DNA of 64,000 nt. Source: Alkalibacterium kapii (GTDB taxonomy: Bacteria > Bacillota > Bacilli > Lactobacillales > Carnobacteriaceae_A). A program made the position numbers and the translations under genes. Position 1 is the stretch's first letter. The number at the start of each line of letters is the position of its first letter. The stretch is from contig NZ_BJUY01000001.1 of NCBI RefSeq assembly GCF_007988865.1, positions 62,001 to 126,000 of the forward strand, given 5' to 3'. Below, piece by piece: positions 1 through 8,315 of the stretch. The notes under the pieces are model-generated. The model made no database searches, was not told where the DNA came from, and saw only the letters and a program-made list of their open reading frames with translations.

Positions 1-844
1 TGATTTTATTGTCACTTAAAATAATATTCCCTGGATGAGGATCGCCGTGGAAATAGCCATCCTTGAATATTTGTGAAAGAATGGAGTAAACCAGTTTTTC
101 TGCTATATCTGTTTTATCATAACCAGCTTTTCTGATTTGATCTAGATTCAAACTTCTTATCCCCTCGACAAAATCTTCTACGAGCACCCGTTTTGACGTA
201 TATGGCAAGTAAGGGGTGGGGACACCGACAGCCTTGTTATTTTTATTTAACTGTTTGAACTTTATGAGTGCTTGCCCCTCGTTTCTAAAATCCAATTCTG
301 TTTTTGTTGTTTCTTCAATTTCATTGAAAGCAGCTTTTACATCTACCAGCATTTCTTTGACTGTCTCCGGAGCTATGGAAACGATGCGGGAAAAAAGTTT
401 TATATCTCTCAACAGATTTTCTTCGATTTCAGGTCGCTGGACTTTAATTACAACGTCTTCACCCGTTAAAAATTTTGCCCTGTGGACTTGAGCCACTGAA
501 GCACTGGCTGTAGGTTTTTCTTCAACCCATTCAAAGACATCTTCAAGGTTTTCTTTAAATTCCTCATAAAATATTCGCTTTATTTCAGAAAATTCAAATG
601 GACTTGCATCCTCTCTTAACTTTGAAAGCTCTTCTATGTAGTTAGGAGGCAATAAATCCTGCCGCGTCGATATGATTTGACCAATCTTTATAAAGCTTGG
701 ACCAAGCTCTTCAAAAGCCAGACGCAAATTTTTAGCATCTTGCTCTTTGTGCTTTGTTCGCAAGCGTGTACGGTAAATATGTCCAAAACCATAAGAAGCT
801 AGTACGCTGGCAATTTCTCTCAAACGTTCTCGGTTACTTTTCAC
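1..844 (-). CDS. ABC1/AarF/UbiB family atypical kinase, C-terminus beyond window
   Basis: About 281 N-terminal residues are visible; the family is usually 530-560 residues, so roughly half lies left of position 1. The GTG start at 844 is set by AGGAGG at 852-857. The sequence carries the family's signature stretches: FIKIGQIISTRQD (the KxGQ motif that covers the active site), ASVAQVHRA (the Ala-rich nucleotide loop) and, at the window edge, HGDPHPGNI (catalytic loop). In proteobacteria UbiB supports ubiquinone synthesis. In Lactobacillales the substrate is unknown, and a role in lipid or isoprenoid handling at the membrane is inferred. It follows a phasin-like gene on the same strand, a pairing that suggests joint work, although a terminator-like hairpin separates them. 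Confidence 0.93.
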   Translation of the reverse strand, partial: MKSNRERLREIASVLASYGFGHIYRTRLRTKHKEQDAKNLRLAFEELGPSFIKIGQIISTRQDLLPPNYIEELSKLREDASPFEFSEIKRIFYEEFKENLEDVFEWVEEKPTASASVAQVHRAKFLTGEDVVIKVQRPEIEENLLRDIKLFSRIVSIAPETVKEMLVDVKAAFNEIEETTKTELDFRNEGQALIKFKQLNKNNKAVGVPTPYLPYTSKRVLVEDFVEGIRSLNLDQIRKAGYDKTDIAEKLVYSILSQIFKDGYFHGDPHPGNIILSDNKI

Positions 845-867
845 TTGTCCGCCTCCTATCTGTGAGT

Positions 868-903
868 TAAAAAGAGGTGCTGACCAAGGATATGATCAAC
901 ACC
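868..903 (-). terminator. Hairpin with U-tract between phasin-like gene and kinase
   Basis: On the minus strand arms GGTGTTGA and TCAGCACC (one G-U pair) close a 12-nt loop and are followed by TCTTTTT. It lies between two co-directional genes, so it would attenuate rather than fully block expression of the kinase. Confidence 0.45.
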
Positions 904-910
904 ACCAACC

Positions 911-1213
911 TTATGAATCAGTAGACTTATTTTCCAGTTTGTTTTCTAATTCTTTCACTTTTTCTTCTAATTCATCTATATCCTGTCTCTGTGCTACGTT
1001 CATTTCCAGCAAGACAGCTTCAAGTGTTTCTTTGTCTTGAGCAGAGAGATTACTATTTTTCTTTTGAATCAATTCTTCTGTCAGCTTCTTACCTTCCGAT
1101 ACGGTCAATTTCCCGCGACTGACTAATTTATCAACTTGTTCTACCGCCTTCTCAACGGCAATAGCTGTTGAACCAACACCGATCAACAACGCTTTTTTTA
1201 TATCTTCCAACAT
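911..1213 (-). CDS. Phasin-like small helical protein
   Basis: A 100-residue protein with a short hydrophobic N-terminal segment (residues 5-20, LLIGVGSTAIAVEKAVE) followed by charged amphipathic helices, including a Glu/Lys-rich coiled-coil tail from about residue 70. This is the shape of the PhaI/phasin-like family found beside UbiB kinases in Firmicutes. Phasins coat polyhydroxyalkanoate granules, but most Lactobacillales lack that polymer, so the true partner is unknown; membrane association with the adjacent kinase is an inference. The ATG at 1213 follows AAAGGGG. A hairpin at 868-903 lies between this gene and the kinase. Confidence 0.75.
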   Translation of the reverse strand: MLEDIKKALLIGVGSTAIAVEKAVEQVDKLVSRGKLTVSEGKKLTEELIQKKNSNLSAQDKETLEAVLLEMNVAQRQDIDELEEKVKELENKLENKSTDS

Positions 1214-1297
1214 ACGATGACCCCTTTCATTATTTTACACTCTTATTATAACATTCCTTTTGACTTATGTCAGATATTAGCCCATCGAAGCATGATT

Positions 1298-2209
1298 CTA
1301 AGGGACACTATTCCCAGCAGCCCGGTAAATATCATACCATTCCTCACGTGTAATTTTCACTTTGGATGCTTGCGAATAATTTTTTATGCGCTCGGGAGTC
1401 ATTGTGCCTAGAATGACTTGCATTTCCGCCGGATGTCTCAAGATCCACGCAATAGACATCACCTCGTTATCCACGCCGTACTTATCGCCGATCTCTGACA
1501 ATCTATCATTTACTTTCTGATATTTTGGATTATTTAAAAAGACACCATCTTCTGCATGAACAGGCGACCAGGGCTGAATGGTCATATCATTTAAACGACT
1601 ATAATCCAGTACAGCACGATCGTGATCCAATGCATTTTCATCCTTAGTGTTGACATGTATGCCTGCATCGATCATTCCCGTGTGCATGAGACCAAACTGC
1701 AGCTGATTCGTTATCAGTTCCTGGTCGATATACTTTTTTAAGAGTTCGATTTGTAGCGGGCTGTGATTACTTACACCAAACTGTTTAACTTTACCTGCTG
1801 AGTGCAACTGGTTAAAGGCTTCAGCGACTTCTTCAGGCTCCACTAATGTGTCTGGGCGATGCAAGAGCAACACATCCAAGTACTCTGTACCTAAGCGTTT
1901 TAGTGATTTCTCTACTGATGATACGATGTGTTGCTTAGAAAAATCATAGTATCCTGATCGTATACCTGTTTTTGATTGCAGAAAAATATCGTCTCTATTT
2001 ATGAATGTGTTTTTGAGCGCGTCTTTGAATCGTTCTTCTGATTCACCTTTTCCATAAATATCTGCATGGTCGTAAAAATTGATTCCTTCATTATACGCGG
2101 TCTCAATCACTCTTGATGCTTTTTGTGTATCGAGTTCTGACATACGCATACATCCTAAAGCGATTTCAGAAACATTTAAATCTGATTTGCCTAATTTTAT
2201 TTCTTTCAC
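1298..2209 (-). CDS. Aldo/keto reductase (YdhF-like)
   Basis: A 303-residue single-domain TIM-barrel oxidoreductase that reduces aldehydes or ketones with NAD(P)H in the cytoplasm. The catalytic tetrad is visible as Asp47 and Tyr52 (YDHADIYGKG), Lys80 (LQSKTG) and His117 (LLLHRPD). Length and motifs match the E. coli YdhF branch; the physiological substrate is unknown. The GTG start at 2209 is preceded by GGAGG at a 7-nt distance. It is transcribed divergently from spx, sharing the ~300-bp intergenic region, and ends alone before the phasin-like gene. Confidence 0.9.
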   Translation of the reverse strand: MKEIKLGKSDLNVSEIALGCMRMSELDTQKASRVIETAYNEGINFYDHADIYGKGESEERFKDALKNTFINRDDIFLQSKTGIRSGYYDFSKQHIVSSVEKSLKRLGTEYLDVLLLHRPDTLVEPEEVAEAFNQLHSAGKVKQFGVSNHSPLQIELLKKYIDQELITNQLQFGLMHTGMIDAGIHVNTKDENALDHDRAVLDYSRLNDMTIQPWSPVHAEDGVFLNNPKYQKVNDRLSEIGDKYGVDNEVMSIAWILRHPAEMQVILGTMTPERIKNYSQASKVKITREEWYDIYRAAGNSVP

Positions 2210-2320
2210 GATAATTCCTCCATATGATTAGTACATTCAGTTTACTCCATATAGAAATAAATTGCTAAATTAACACTTGAGAAATCAACAGAATCAAGTT
2301 GACATTCAATCCTTTCTTAA

Positions 2321-2391
2321 TGTGACAAAAATATGTCAAATAGATTACTTATATTAAATTAATTTAAATGTGACAAAAAAGTGTCAAATAG
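2321..2391. promoter_or_regulatory. Two direct copies of a TGACA-N6-TGTCA dyad upstream of spx
   Basis: The 23-bp elements at 2321-2343 and 2369-2391 read TGTGACAAAAATATGTCAAA and its variant with AAAGTG in the middle, both ending in TAG. Each is an imperfect inverted repeat TGACA/TGTCA. The second ends 2 bp before the candidate spx -35 box. They look like binding sites for one dimeric regulator; which regulator is not known. Confidence 0.5.
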
Positions 2392-2393
2392 TG

Positions 2394-2421
2394 TTGCATT
2401 TTATATTTATTCATCTAAAAT
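2394..2421 (+). promoter_or_regulatory. Candidate spx promoter
   Basis: TTGCAT (2394-2399), a 16-bp spacer and TAAAAT (2416-2421), about 90 bp upstream of the spx ATG. The -35 box directly abuts the second dyad. No other feature is seen in the 2210-2510 gap. Confidence 0.45.
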
Positions 2422-2510
2422 AGTAATTGTAACATCTTGTTCACACTTTTCTAAATTCTTAAATCGAGTACATATACTCACACCTGGACTTTTGAAAGGA
2501 GTCATCGATC

Positions 2511-2921
2511 ATGATTACATTGTACGTTTCTCCAAGCTGTACATCTTGCCGAAAAGCTAAAGCCTGGTTGGAAGAACAGAAGTTACCTTTTACCGAAAAA
2601 AATATTTTCCATGAGCCGCTAACCAAACAGGAAATCAAGCAGATACTTAGTCTGACTGAAGAAGGGACAAGTGAGCTGATTTCTTATCGCTCACAAGCTT
2701 ATCAATCTTTGACCCTTGATATTGAAGAATTATCCATGAATGAATTATTGGACTTATTTACAGAACAACCCAGTCTGATACGTCGTCCAATTATAATGGA
2801 CAATAGAAGACTTCAAATTGGCTATAACGAAGAAGAAATAAGATGCTTCCTTCCTCGTGAGGTCCGAGAAATCGAATTGGCAGAAATACATCGACAATTG
2901 GCTATTGCTGAATTAGCCTGA
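2511..2921 (+). CDS. spx: Spx/ArsC-family transcriptional regulator
   Basis: A 136-residue thioredoxin-fold protein with the redox-sensing CTSC pair (Cys10, Cys13) and the conserved middle IRRPIIMDNRRLQIGYN typical of Spx. Spx binds the RNA polymerase alpha C-terminal domain and redirects transcription towards thiol-stress genes such as trxA/trxB; disulfide formation at CxxC activates it in B. subtilis. The start follows AAAGGAG at a suitable distance. The gene is monocistronic, with two dyad repeats before its promoter and a strong terminator after it. A thioredoxin reductase and a glutathione reductase elsewhere in the window would be natural targets, but that is inference. Several spx paralogues are usual in this order. 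Confidence 0.93.
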   Translation: MITLYVSPSCTSCRKAKAWLEEQKLPFTEKNIFHEPLTKQEIKQILSLTEEGTSELISYRSQAYQSLTLDIEELSMNELLDLFTEQPSLIRRPIIMDNRRLQIGYNEEEIRCFLPREVREIELAEIHRQLAIAELA

Positions 2922-2925
2922 TTTT

Positions 2926-2955
2926 AAAAAGAGTAGGATCTCCTACTCTTTTTTG
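2926..2955. terminator. Bidirectional terminator spx / YrhK-like gene
   Basis: Near-perfect hairpin AAAAAGAGTAGGA-TC-TCCTACTCTTTTT between convergent genes, with T-runs usable in both directions. The stop codon of the minus-strand gene lies within its right arm. Confidence 0.9.
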
Positions 2956-3428
2956 TTTTTTGTATCATAATAGTCGTCATTGTAACTTTTATTGATTTCT
3001 TTACGCTTTTTACTGTCTGTCCCGTTTTGACTGGTCTCTGATTTTTCTCCTTTATTTATATTGTCTTTGCTGTCCTCTGATTCTTCTTCGTTGTGCTCTT
3101 TTTTTTCATAAAAAAAGACATTGTGGATTATTTTTAGTACAGGTCTCATCAAAAGAAAAAAACCGGCGAAAATAAAGAGATACTGTCCCAAAGTCTTCAT
3201 CTCTGTAAATGTTTGAAGTATACTACCGATCAAATATAACCCACCAGTGAATAAATCGTTGATTAAAGAAACGATCGTGTAATAATTTTGGAAATAAATC
3301 CTGAAGGTGCCTATTTTAACAATCACATCTTCTGCTTTTCCTGGATCAAGTTCGCGTTCTTTTTTTTCGATCTCAGGCTTTTTTGGTTTGAATAAGTCCT
3401 TGCCACCCATTCGCATCTCACCTTTCAC
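2943..3428 (-). CDS. YrhK-like membrane protein
   Basis: A 161-residue protein with two transmembrane helices at about residues 55-74 (IVSLINDLFTGGLYLIGSIL) and 82-100, the compact two-helix layout of the YrhK family. The tail from about residue 108 is very rich in Glu, Lys, Ser and Asn and probably disordered. Function is unknown in the family. The track start gives an N-terminus MKGEMRMGG; internal Met residues 5 or 7 are alternatives. It is convergent with spx and co-directional with the ribose operon's neighbour region but not obviously part of an operon. Confidence 0.7.
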   Translation of the reverse strand: MKGEMRMGGKDLFKPKKPEIEKKERELDPGKAEDVIVKIGTFRIYFQNYYTIVSLINDLFTGGLYLIGSILQTFTEMKTLGQYLFIFAGFFLLMRPVLKIIHNVFFYEKKEHNEEESEDSKDNINKGEKSETSQNGTDSKKRKEINKSYNDDYYDTKNKKE

Positions 3429-3524
3429 TAATACGGTTACTTATAGAATAGCAAAAACAGACTACTTGGTCATGAAATTAGCCTTATATTATTTTTATTG
3501 AAAAGTAATAATTTTCTATATATC

Positions 3525-3561
3525 AAAAAAGAACTCAGAGTCATTCTCCAAGTTCTTTTTC
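3525..3561 (-). terminator. Terminator of the ribose operon
   Basis: Arms AAAAAAGAACT and AAGTTCTTTTT with an extra inner GAG/CTC pairing, lying just downstream of the rbsB stop on the minus strand. Confidence 0.75.
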
Positions 3562-3579
3562 AGCTCTTCTCTTTAGTGC

Positions 3580-4521
3580 TTAGTCATTCGTAATGAGTTC
3601 CAAAGGTGCTGCAATATAATCTTCGATGTCTTCACCATCGAAATAATCATACGCTGTCTCCATTGCTATGCGACCCATTTCTATAGGCTGTTGTGCAATC
3701 GTAGCGTCCATGCGTCCTGCTTCAATAGCCTCTAGTGCATCATCATTACCATCAAACCCGACAACAACGATATCTTCTGCTAAACCGGCAGCTTCAATTG
3801 CTTCAAGAGCGCCTAAAGCCATTTCATCGTTTTGCGCAAAGACAGCTTCTACATCTGAATTACTTTGAAGCATGTTTTCCATAACTGTCAAACCTTCTGA
3901 ACGGTTGAAATTGGCTGTCTGGCTATCCACAACGTCCAGCCCTTCTTCGGCAACATTCATGAATCCTTCTCCTCGTTCACGTGTGGCGGATGCTCCTGGA
4001 ACACCTTCCAGCTGCACTGTAGTTGCTCCTTCGCCAACCAGATCGATGATATACTGCGCAGCCATTTCTCCACCTTCAACGTTATCCGAGGCAACCAGTG
4101 TGATTACTTCTCCACCTTCAGTTGAACGGTCGATCGTGATTACAGGGATACCGGCACTGTTGGCAGATTCGATAGCTGGTTCAATGGCAGCAGAATCGAC
4201 TGGATTGATCAACAGGATATCCACTTCCTGTTGAATAAGGTCATTGATATCGTTCAACTGCTTTGCCGTGTCATCTTGAGCATCAACCGTGCTCACTTCT
4301 GTTCCTTCAGATTCAGCCGTATCAACGACTCCTTCTTCCAATGAAACAAAGAATGGATTGTTTAATGTTGAGACCGAAAGTCCAACAACCATCTCGTCTG
4401 GTTGGACATTCTCGACTCCTTCTCCACCGCTGTCTTCCGTGTTGTTTCCTTCTAAACCTGTCGTTCCACAAGCTCCTAGTAGTAGTGCAGATGCTGTAAA
4501 TAAAGCAGCAATTTTTTTCAT
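3580..4521 (-). CDS. rbsB: Ribose ABC transporter substrate-binding lipoprotein
   Basis: A 313-residue lipoprotein: signal peptide with lipobox LLGAC (Cys18), a Gly/Glu/Asp-rich linker to about residue 45, then a periplasmic-binding-protein fold of the Peripla_BP_4 type with VVGLSVSTLNNPFF and VVVGFDGNDDALEAIEAG. It captures D-ribose outside the membrane and delivers it to RbsAC. ATG preceded by AGGAGG. It is the last gene of the rbs operon, 43 bp after rbsC and followed by a terminator. The mature protein is unusually acidic, which fits a halophilic or alkaliphilic lifestyle (inference). Confidence 0.95.
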   Translation of the reverse strand: MKKIAALFTASALLLGACGTTGLEGNNTEDSGGEGVENVQPDEMVVGLSVSTLNNPFFVSLEEGVVDTAESEGTEVSTVDAQDDTAKQLNDINDLIQQEVDILLINPVDSAAIEPAIESANSAGIPVITIDRSTEGGEVITLVASDNVEGGEMAAQYIIDLVGEGATTVQLEGVPGASATRERGEGFMNVAEEGLDVVDSQTANFNRSEGLTVMENMLQSNSDVEAVFAQNDEMALGALEAIEAAGLAEDIVVVGFDGNDDALEAIEAGRMDATIAQQPIEMGRIAMETAYDYFDGEDIEDYIAAPLELITND

Positions 4522-4564
4522 TTTTATTTCCTCCTAATAGTTTTTATACATATTTTTAATATTT

Positions 4565-5530
4565 TTAATCATTTTTTCTGTCTAACAAGACAGCGATGAT
4601 AATAACGATACCTTTGACGACCTGCTGATAAAAACTCGATACACCGATCAAGTTCAGCCCATTATTAAGAGTTCCTATAATAAGTGCCCCGACAAGTGTG
4701 CCAAATAAACGTCCACGACCTCCTGAAAGACTGGTCCCGCCTAAAACAACCGCTGCAATAGCATCCAATTCATAGGATGTCCCTGCTGTTGGTTGAGCTG
4801 AATTCAATCTGGAAGTTAATATCATTCCTGATAAGGAAGCCATAAATCCGGAAATAGCATAAACAGCTATTTTGATTCGGTCACTTTTTATTCCAGCAAT
4901 ATATGAAGCATTCTCATTCCCTCCTATAGCAAATGTTTTTCGTCCAAATGTCATCTTGTGTAAGAGGACAAATAAAATACCAAAAGCAATGGCCATCAAG
5001 ACAACTGGGAAAGGTATACCGAAAAGATACCCTTTTCCGATAAATTGAAAGAAAAAGCTGTCGCCGATGCCCGTTATCGGGTTTCCATCTGTGTAAACCA
5101 GTGTCAAACCACGGTAGATCGTCATTGTAGCCAGTGTTGCAATAAACGGTGCTGTTTTACCTTTTGTAATAACGATCCCGTTCACGGCACCTAACAATCC
5201 CCCGATGAGCAAAGCACCAAGTACAGCTAAAACAGGGTTCCAGCCACCAGCGATCATTCCTGCGCCTAATGCTCCACTTAGCGCTAAAGTCGATCCAACA
5301 GACAAATCGATTCCGCCGGTAATGATAACGAACGTCATCCCGAAAGCAATAAGACCATTAATAGATACCTGACGGAGTAAATTCAAAATATTACCGATCT
5401 GAATAAAATTAGGATTCATGATCGTTACAAAAATCATCAATACAATTAAGGCGAAGAATGGCCCCAGTTTTCTTAACATTTCACTTCTTTTTTCTTTATT
5501 TTTTGACATACTACTTGTTTCTGTACTCAT
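4565..5530 (-). CDS. rbsC: Ribose ABC transporter permease
   Basis: A 321-residue polytopic membrane protein of the AraH/RbsC permease family with about eight to ten hydrophobic helices and the conserved GGIDLSVGSTLALSGALGAG and LGGTSLSGGRGRLFGTLVGA segments. It forms the channel for ribose with the RbsA ATPase. Its ATG overlaps the rbsA stop as ATGA (5527-5530) and follows AGGAGGAGCC, so translation is coupled to rbsA. Confidence 0.95.
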   Translation of the reverse strand: MSTETSSMSKNKEKRSEMLRKLGPFFALIVLMIFVTIMNPNFIQIGNILNLLRQVSINGLIAFGMTFVIITGGIDLSVGSTLALSGALGAGMIAGGWNPVLAVLGALLIGGLLGAVNGIVITKGKTAPFIATLATMTIYRGLTLVYTDGNPITGIGDSFFFQFIGKGYLFGIPFPVVLMAIAFGILFVLLHKMTFGRKTFAIGGNENASYIAGIKSDRIKIAVYAISGFMASLSGMILTSRLNSAQPTAGTSYELDAIAAVVLGGTSLSGGRGRLFGTLVGALIIGTLNNGLNLIGVSSFYQQVVKGIVIIIAVLLDRKND

Positions 5531-7011
5531 TTGGCTCCTCCTGTCGCTAAAGTCATAATTTTTTCTTCTGAAAGTTCCGCTTTATCCAGTTCTCCAGCAA
5601 TATGTCCCTCATGAACAACAATCACGCGATCGCTTATTCCAATTATTTCGGGTAAGTCACTGGATACCATAATGATCCCAACACCGCGTTCAGTAAGTTC
5701 TTTCATCAGCATATAGATCTCACGTTTTGCACCAACATCGACACCTCTTGTGGGTTCGTCCAAAATCAGGACCCGAGATCCTGCCCCGATCCATTTGGCC
5801 AGAACAACTTTTTGCTGGTTCCCTCCGGAAAGTGTTTTTACGGGTACTTCGCCGCTTACTGTTTTAACCGTAAGACGCTTGATCAATAGATCAGCAAATT
5901 CTTTTTCTTCTTTGGTGTTGATCCATCCTGAACGGCTGAATTCAGATATAGAAGGCAGGGATATGTTTTCCCTCAAAGAATCCTCAAGTATCAATCCTTC
6001 TTCTTTCCGATTCTCAGTTAAAAATCCTATCCCTTTCTCAATAGCATCAGCAGGTGATTTTATCGTTATTTCTTTGCCATCTAGCTTCACTTTTCCCGAA
6101 ACCGGCTTGTCGATTCCAAAAACAGCACGCATAATTTCTGTTCGGCCAGCTCCCATCAATCCGGAAACGCCTAAGATTTCTCCTTGTCTGACATTGAAAC
6201 TGATATTTTCAAAATCTTTACCATCACTTAGATTCAAAACTTCAAGCAAGACATCTCCATTTTTTGTTTCAATATCAGGATAGTAATCATCCAGATCCCG
6301 ACCGACCATTTTTCGGACGACTTCATCGTTATCAGTTTCTGCCGTCGGTTTCGTATCAACGCTGACACCGTCCCGCATCACCGTGATCCTGTCACTGATA
6401 GCAAAAATTTCTTCCATCCTGTGGGATATATATATAATTGCAACATTTTTTGCTGTCAATTTTTCAATAGTGTCAAATAATACTTTTATTTCACGGTCTG
6501 TAAGTGCAGCTGACGGTTCATCCATAATGATGACTTCAGCATTTGACATAAGCGACTTTGCAATTTCGACTAATTGCTGCTGTCCAACAGACAGCGTTCG
6601 CATTTCTCTATCCAGGTCAATGTCGACGCCTAAATCTTCAAACAATTTATATGCTTCATTACGCATTTCTTTTGTTTTGATCCAGCCCCAGCCTGTTTTT
6701 AACTCTCTTCCCATAAAAAGATTTTCAAGAACTGTCAGATCAGGCCACGTAATCATTTCCTGATGTATAAAACTGATCCCGTTTTCTTCTGCTTCTTTCG
6801 GATTATCAAAGGTTCTTTCTTGTCCATTAATGATGATTTTTCCTGAATCATATTCATGTAATCCTGTCAGTATGTTCATCAGAGTTGATTTTCCGGCACC
6901 GTTCTCGCCCATTAAAGCATGAACTTCACCTGACTTGATGTTTAAATCAACGCCTAAAAGCACTTTATTGCTTCCAAAACTTTTGACGATCTCTTTCATT
7001 TCTATTTCCAC
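5527..7011 (-). CDS. rbsA: Ribose ABC transporter ATP-binding protein
   Basis: A 494-residue protein with two fused ABC ATPase domains, the layout of sugar importers of the RbsA/MglA type. The first Walker A is GENGAGKST (35-43) with signature LSVGQQQ and Walker B IIMDEPSAAL; the second half has the degenerate Walker A GLMGAGRTE typical of this family, with an intact LSGGNQQ and LILDEPTRGVD. It powers ribose import with RbsC and RbsB. The start is GTG at 7011, 7 nt after AGGAGG, 11 bp downstream of rbsD. Confidence 0.95.
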   Translation of the reverse strand: MEIEMKEIVKSFGSNKVLLGVDLNIKSGEVHALMGENGAGKSTLMNILTGLHEYDSGKIIINGQERTFDNPKEAEENGISFIHQEMITWPDLTVLENLFMGRELKTGWGWIKTKEMRNEAYKLFEDLGVDIDLDREMRTLSVGQQQLVEIAKSLMSNAEVIIMDEPSAALTDREIKVLFDTIEKLTAKNVAIIYISHRMEEIFAISDRITVMRDGVSVDTKPTAETDNDEVVRKMVGRDLDDYYPDIETKNGDVLLEVLNLSDGKDFENISFNVRQGEILGVSGLMGAGRTEIMRAVFGIDKPVSGKVKLDGKEITIKSPADAIEKGIGFLTENRKEEGLILEDSLRENISLPSISEFSRSGWINTKEEKEFADLLIKRLTVKTVSGEVPVKTLSGGNQQKVVLAKWIGAGSRVLILDEPTRGVDVGAKREIYMLMKELTERGVGIIMVSSDLPEIIGISDRVIVVHEGHIAGELDKAELSEEKIMTLATGGAK

Positions 7012-7022
7012 TGTTACACCTC

Positions 7023-7418
7023 CTAGAAAATAACACCAGATTGTAAAATGACATTGGAATAAGGTGTTGCTTCGCCCGTTCTAATGATAGCTTTTACATT
7101 TTTTGAGCGGTGTTTCATTTCTTCATGAGAAACCCATTCTACGTCTATATCATTTGTCGCATTTTTGATTGCTTCTAACTGTTCCTGGTTATTACTTTTT
7201 ATTTCGTTAGCTATCATGTACTTTTCTACTTGCATTTCTTTTAAAACAATATCAAGGACATCAATGAATCGCGGCTTTCCCATATCGATGGCCAAATCGA
7301 TTTTTTTAACTCCTACAGGAATAGGGAGCCCAATATCGGCAATCATAATTTGATCTGTGTGTCCAAGATCAGCGAACACTTTACTTATTTCGCTATTCAA
7401 TATGCCATTCTTTTTCAT
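7023..7418 (-). CDS. rbsD: D-ribose pyranase
   Basis: A 131-residue RbsD/FucU-family mutarotase that converts beta-D-ribopyranose to the furanose form used by ribokinase. Its catalytic His20 sits in the hallmark LGHTDQIMIADIGLPIP. The reading frame starts inside the 3' end of rbsK (26-bp overlap), pointing to translational coupling. Confidence 0.95.
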   Translation of the reverse strand: MKKNGILNSEISKVFADLGHTDQIMIADIGLPIPVGVKKIDLAIDMGKPRFIDVLDIVLKEMQVEKYMIANEIKSNNQEQLEAIKNATNDIDVEWVSHEEMKHRSKNVKAIIRTGEATPYSNVILQSGVIF

Positions 7419-8298
7419 ATACGCTACTTCCCTTCATTTCTGCTATAGTGGGTATTCCTGTCTGTGCTCCTTTTTTCTGAATCGAAAGCGAGGCTGCTAA
7501 ATTACCAAATCGAATACTTTCTTCAATAGATAACCCGCTCGACCAGGCTACTGCAAAAGCACCATTGAAAGTATCTCCAGCACCTGTCGTATCGACCGGG
7601 ATCACTTTATTAGCCCGCACCAGTCGTACTTCTATCCCATCATGGTAATAGACACCTTTAGAACCCGACGTAATAAGTAGTTTATTCGGGTAGCGCTTTA
7701 AAACCTCCACCATGTCTTCTCGTGGAAATAAAACTGAAAATTCTGTTTCATTCGGCGTAAGAAAACGTACTTTTTCAATTGATGCTTCATTCAGTTTTCT
7801 AGCTGGTGCAGGATTATAAAGGACCGGCGTGTCGATTTCGGAACAAAGGTCTATCACTTTCTCAATCGCTTCAACAGGCACTTCGTTCTGTAAAATAACT
7901 AAATCACTTGCTTTCAATGTTTCTTGAGCTTTTTCGATACGCTCGGCAGTCAGCGCATTATTGGCTCCTGGAATATAAATAATGCTGTTATCGCCATCTT
8001 TTACAGTAATCATAGCAGATCCGGATGTTAAGTGTGTAACCCGTTCCACATCGTCTGTAATAATTCTATTTTCTTTTAAATTATTTAACAGTTCGTCTGC
8101 GAACGTGTCTTTTCCTACTGTTCCGATCATTGACACCTCTGCACCTAAACGTGCGGCAGCAACGGCCTGGTTCGCGCCTTTTCCCCCGAAAGCTGTTGAT
8201 AGATTCTGTCCTTCTACTGTCTCTCCTATATCTGGTCTTTTGTCTGTTTCAATTATAAAATCTGTAGAGATGCTCCCTACTACGGTAATCTTAACCAT
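7393..8298 (-). CDS. rbsK: Ribokinase
   Basis: A 301-residue PfkB-family sugar kinase that phosphorylates ribose to ribose-5-phosphate with ATP. It shows the N-terminal AFGGKGANQAVAAARLG signature and the C-terminal DTTGAGDTFNGAF signature, whose final Asp242 is the catalytic base. Good start after GAGGATG. It sits between rbsR and rbsD, the same gene order (RKDACB) as in B. subtilis. Confidence 0.96.
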   Translation of the reverse strand: MVKITVVGSISTDFIIETDKRPDIGETVEGQNLSTAFGGKGANQAVAAARLGAEVSMIGTVGKDTFADELLNNLKENRIITDDVERVTHLTSGSAMITVKDGDNSIIYIPGANNALTAERIEKAQETLKASDLVILQNEVPVEAIEKVIDLCSEIDTPVLYNPAPARKLNEASIEKVRFLTPNETEFSVLFPREDMVEVLKRYPNKLLITSGSKGVYYHDGIEVRLVRANKVIPVDTTGAGDTFNGAFAVAWSSGLSIEESIRFGNLAASLSIQKKGAQTGIPTIAEMKGSSVYEKEWHIE

Positions 8299-8315
8299 TT
8301 ATTCATCCTCGCTTT

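Noticed and set aside
216-491. Plus-strand frames at the left edge
   Set aside because: They are shadows of the UbiB-family kinase, whose motifs are clear on the minus strand.
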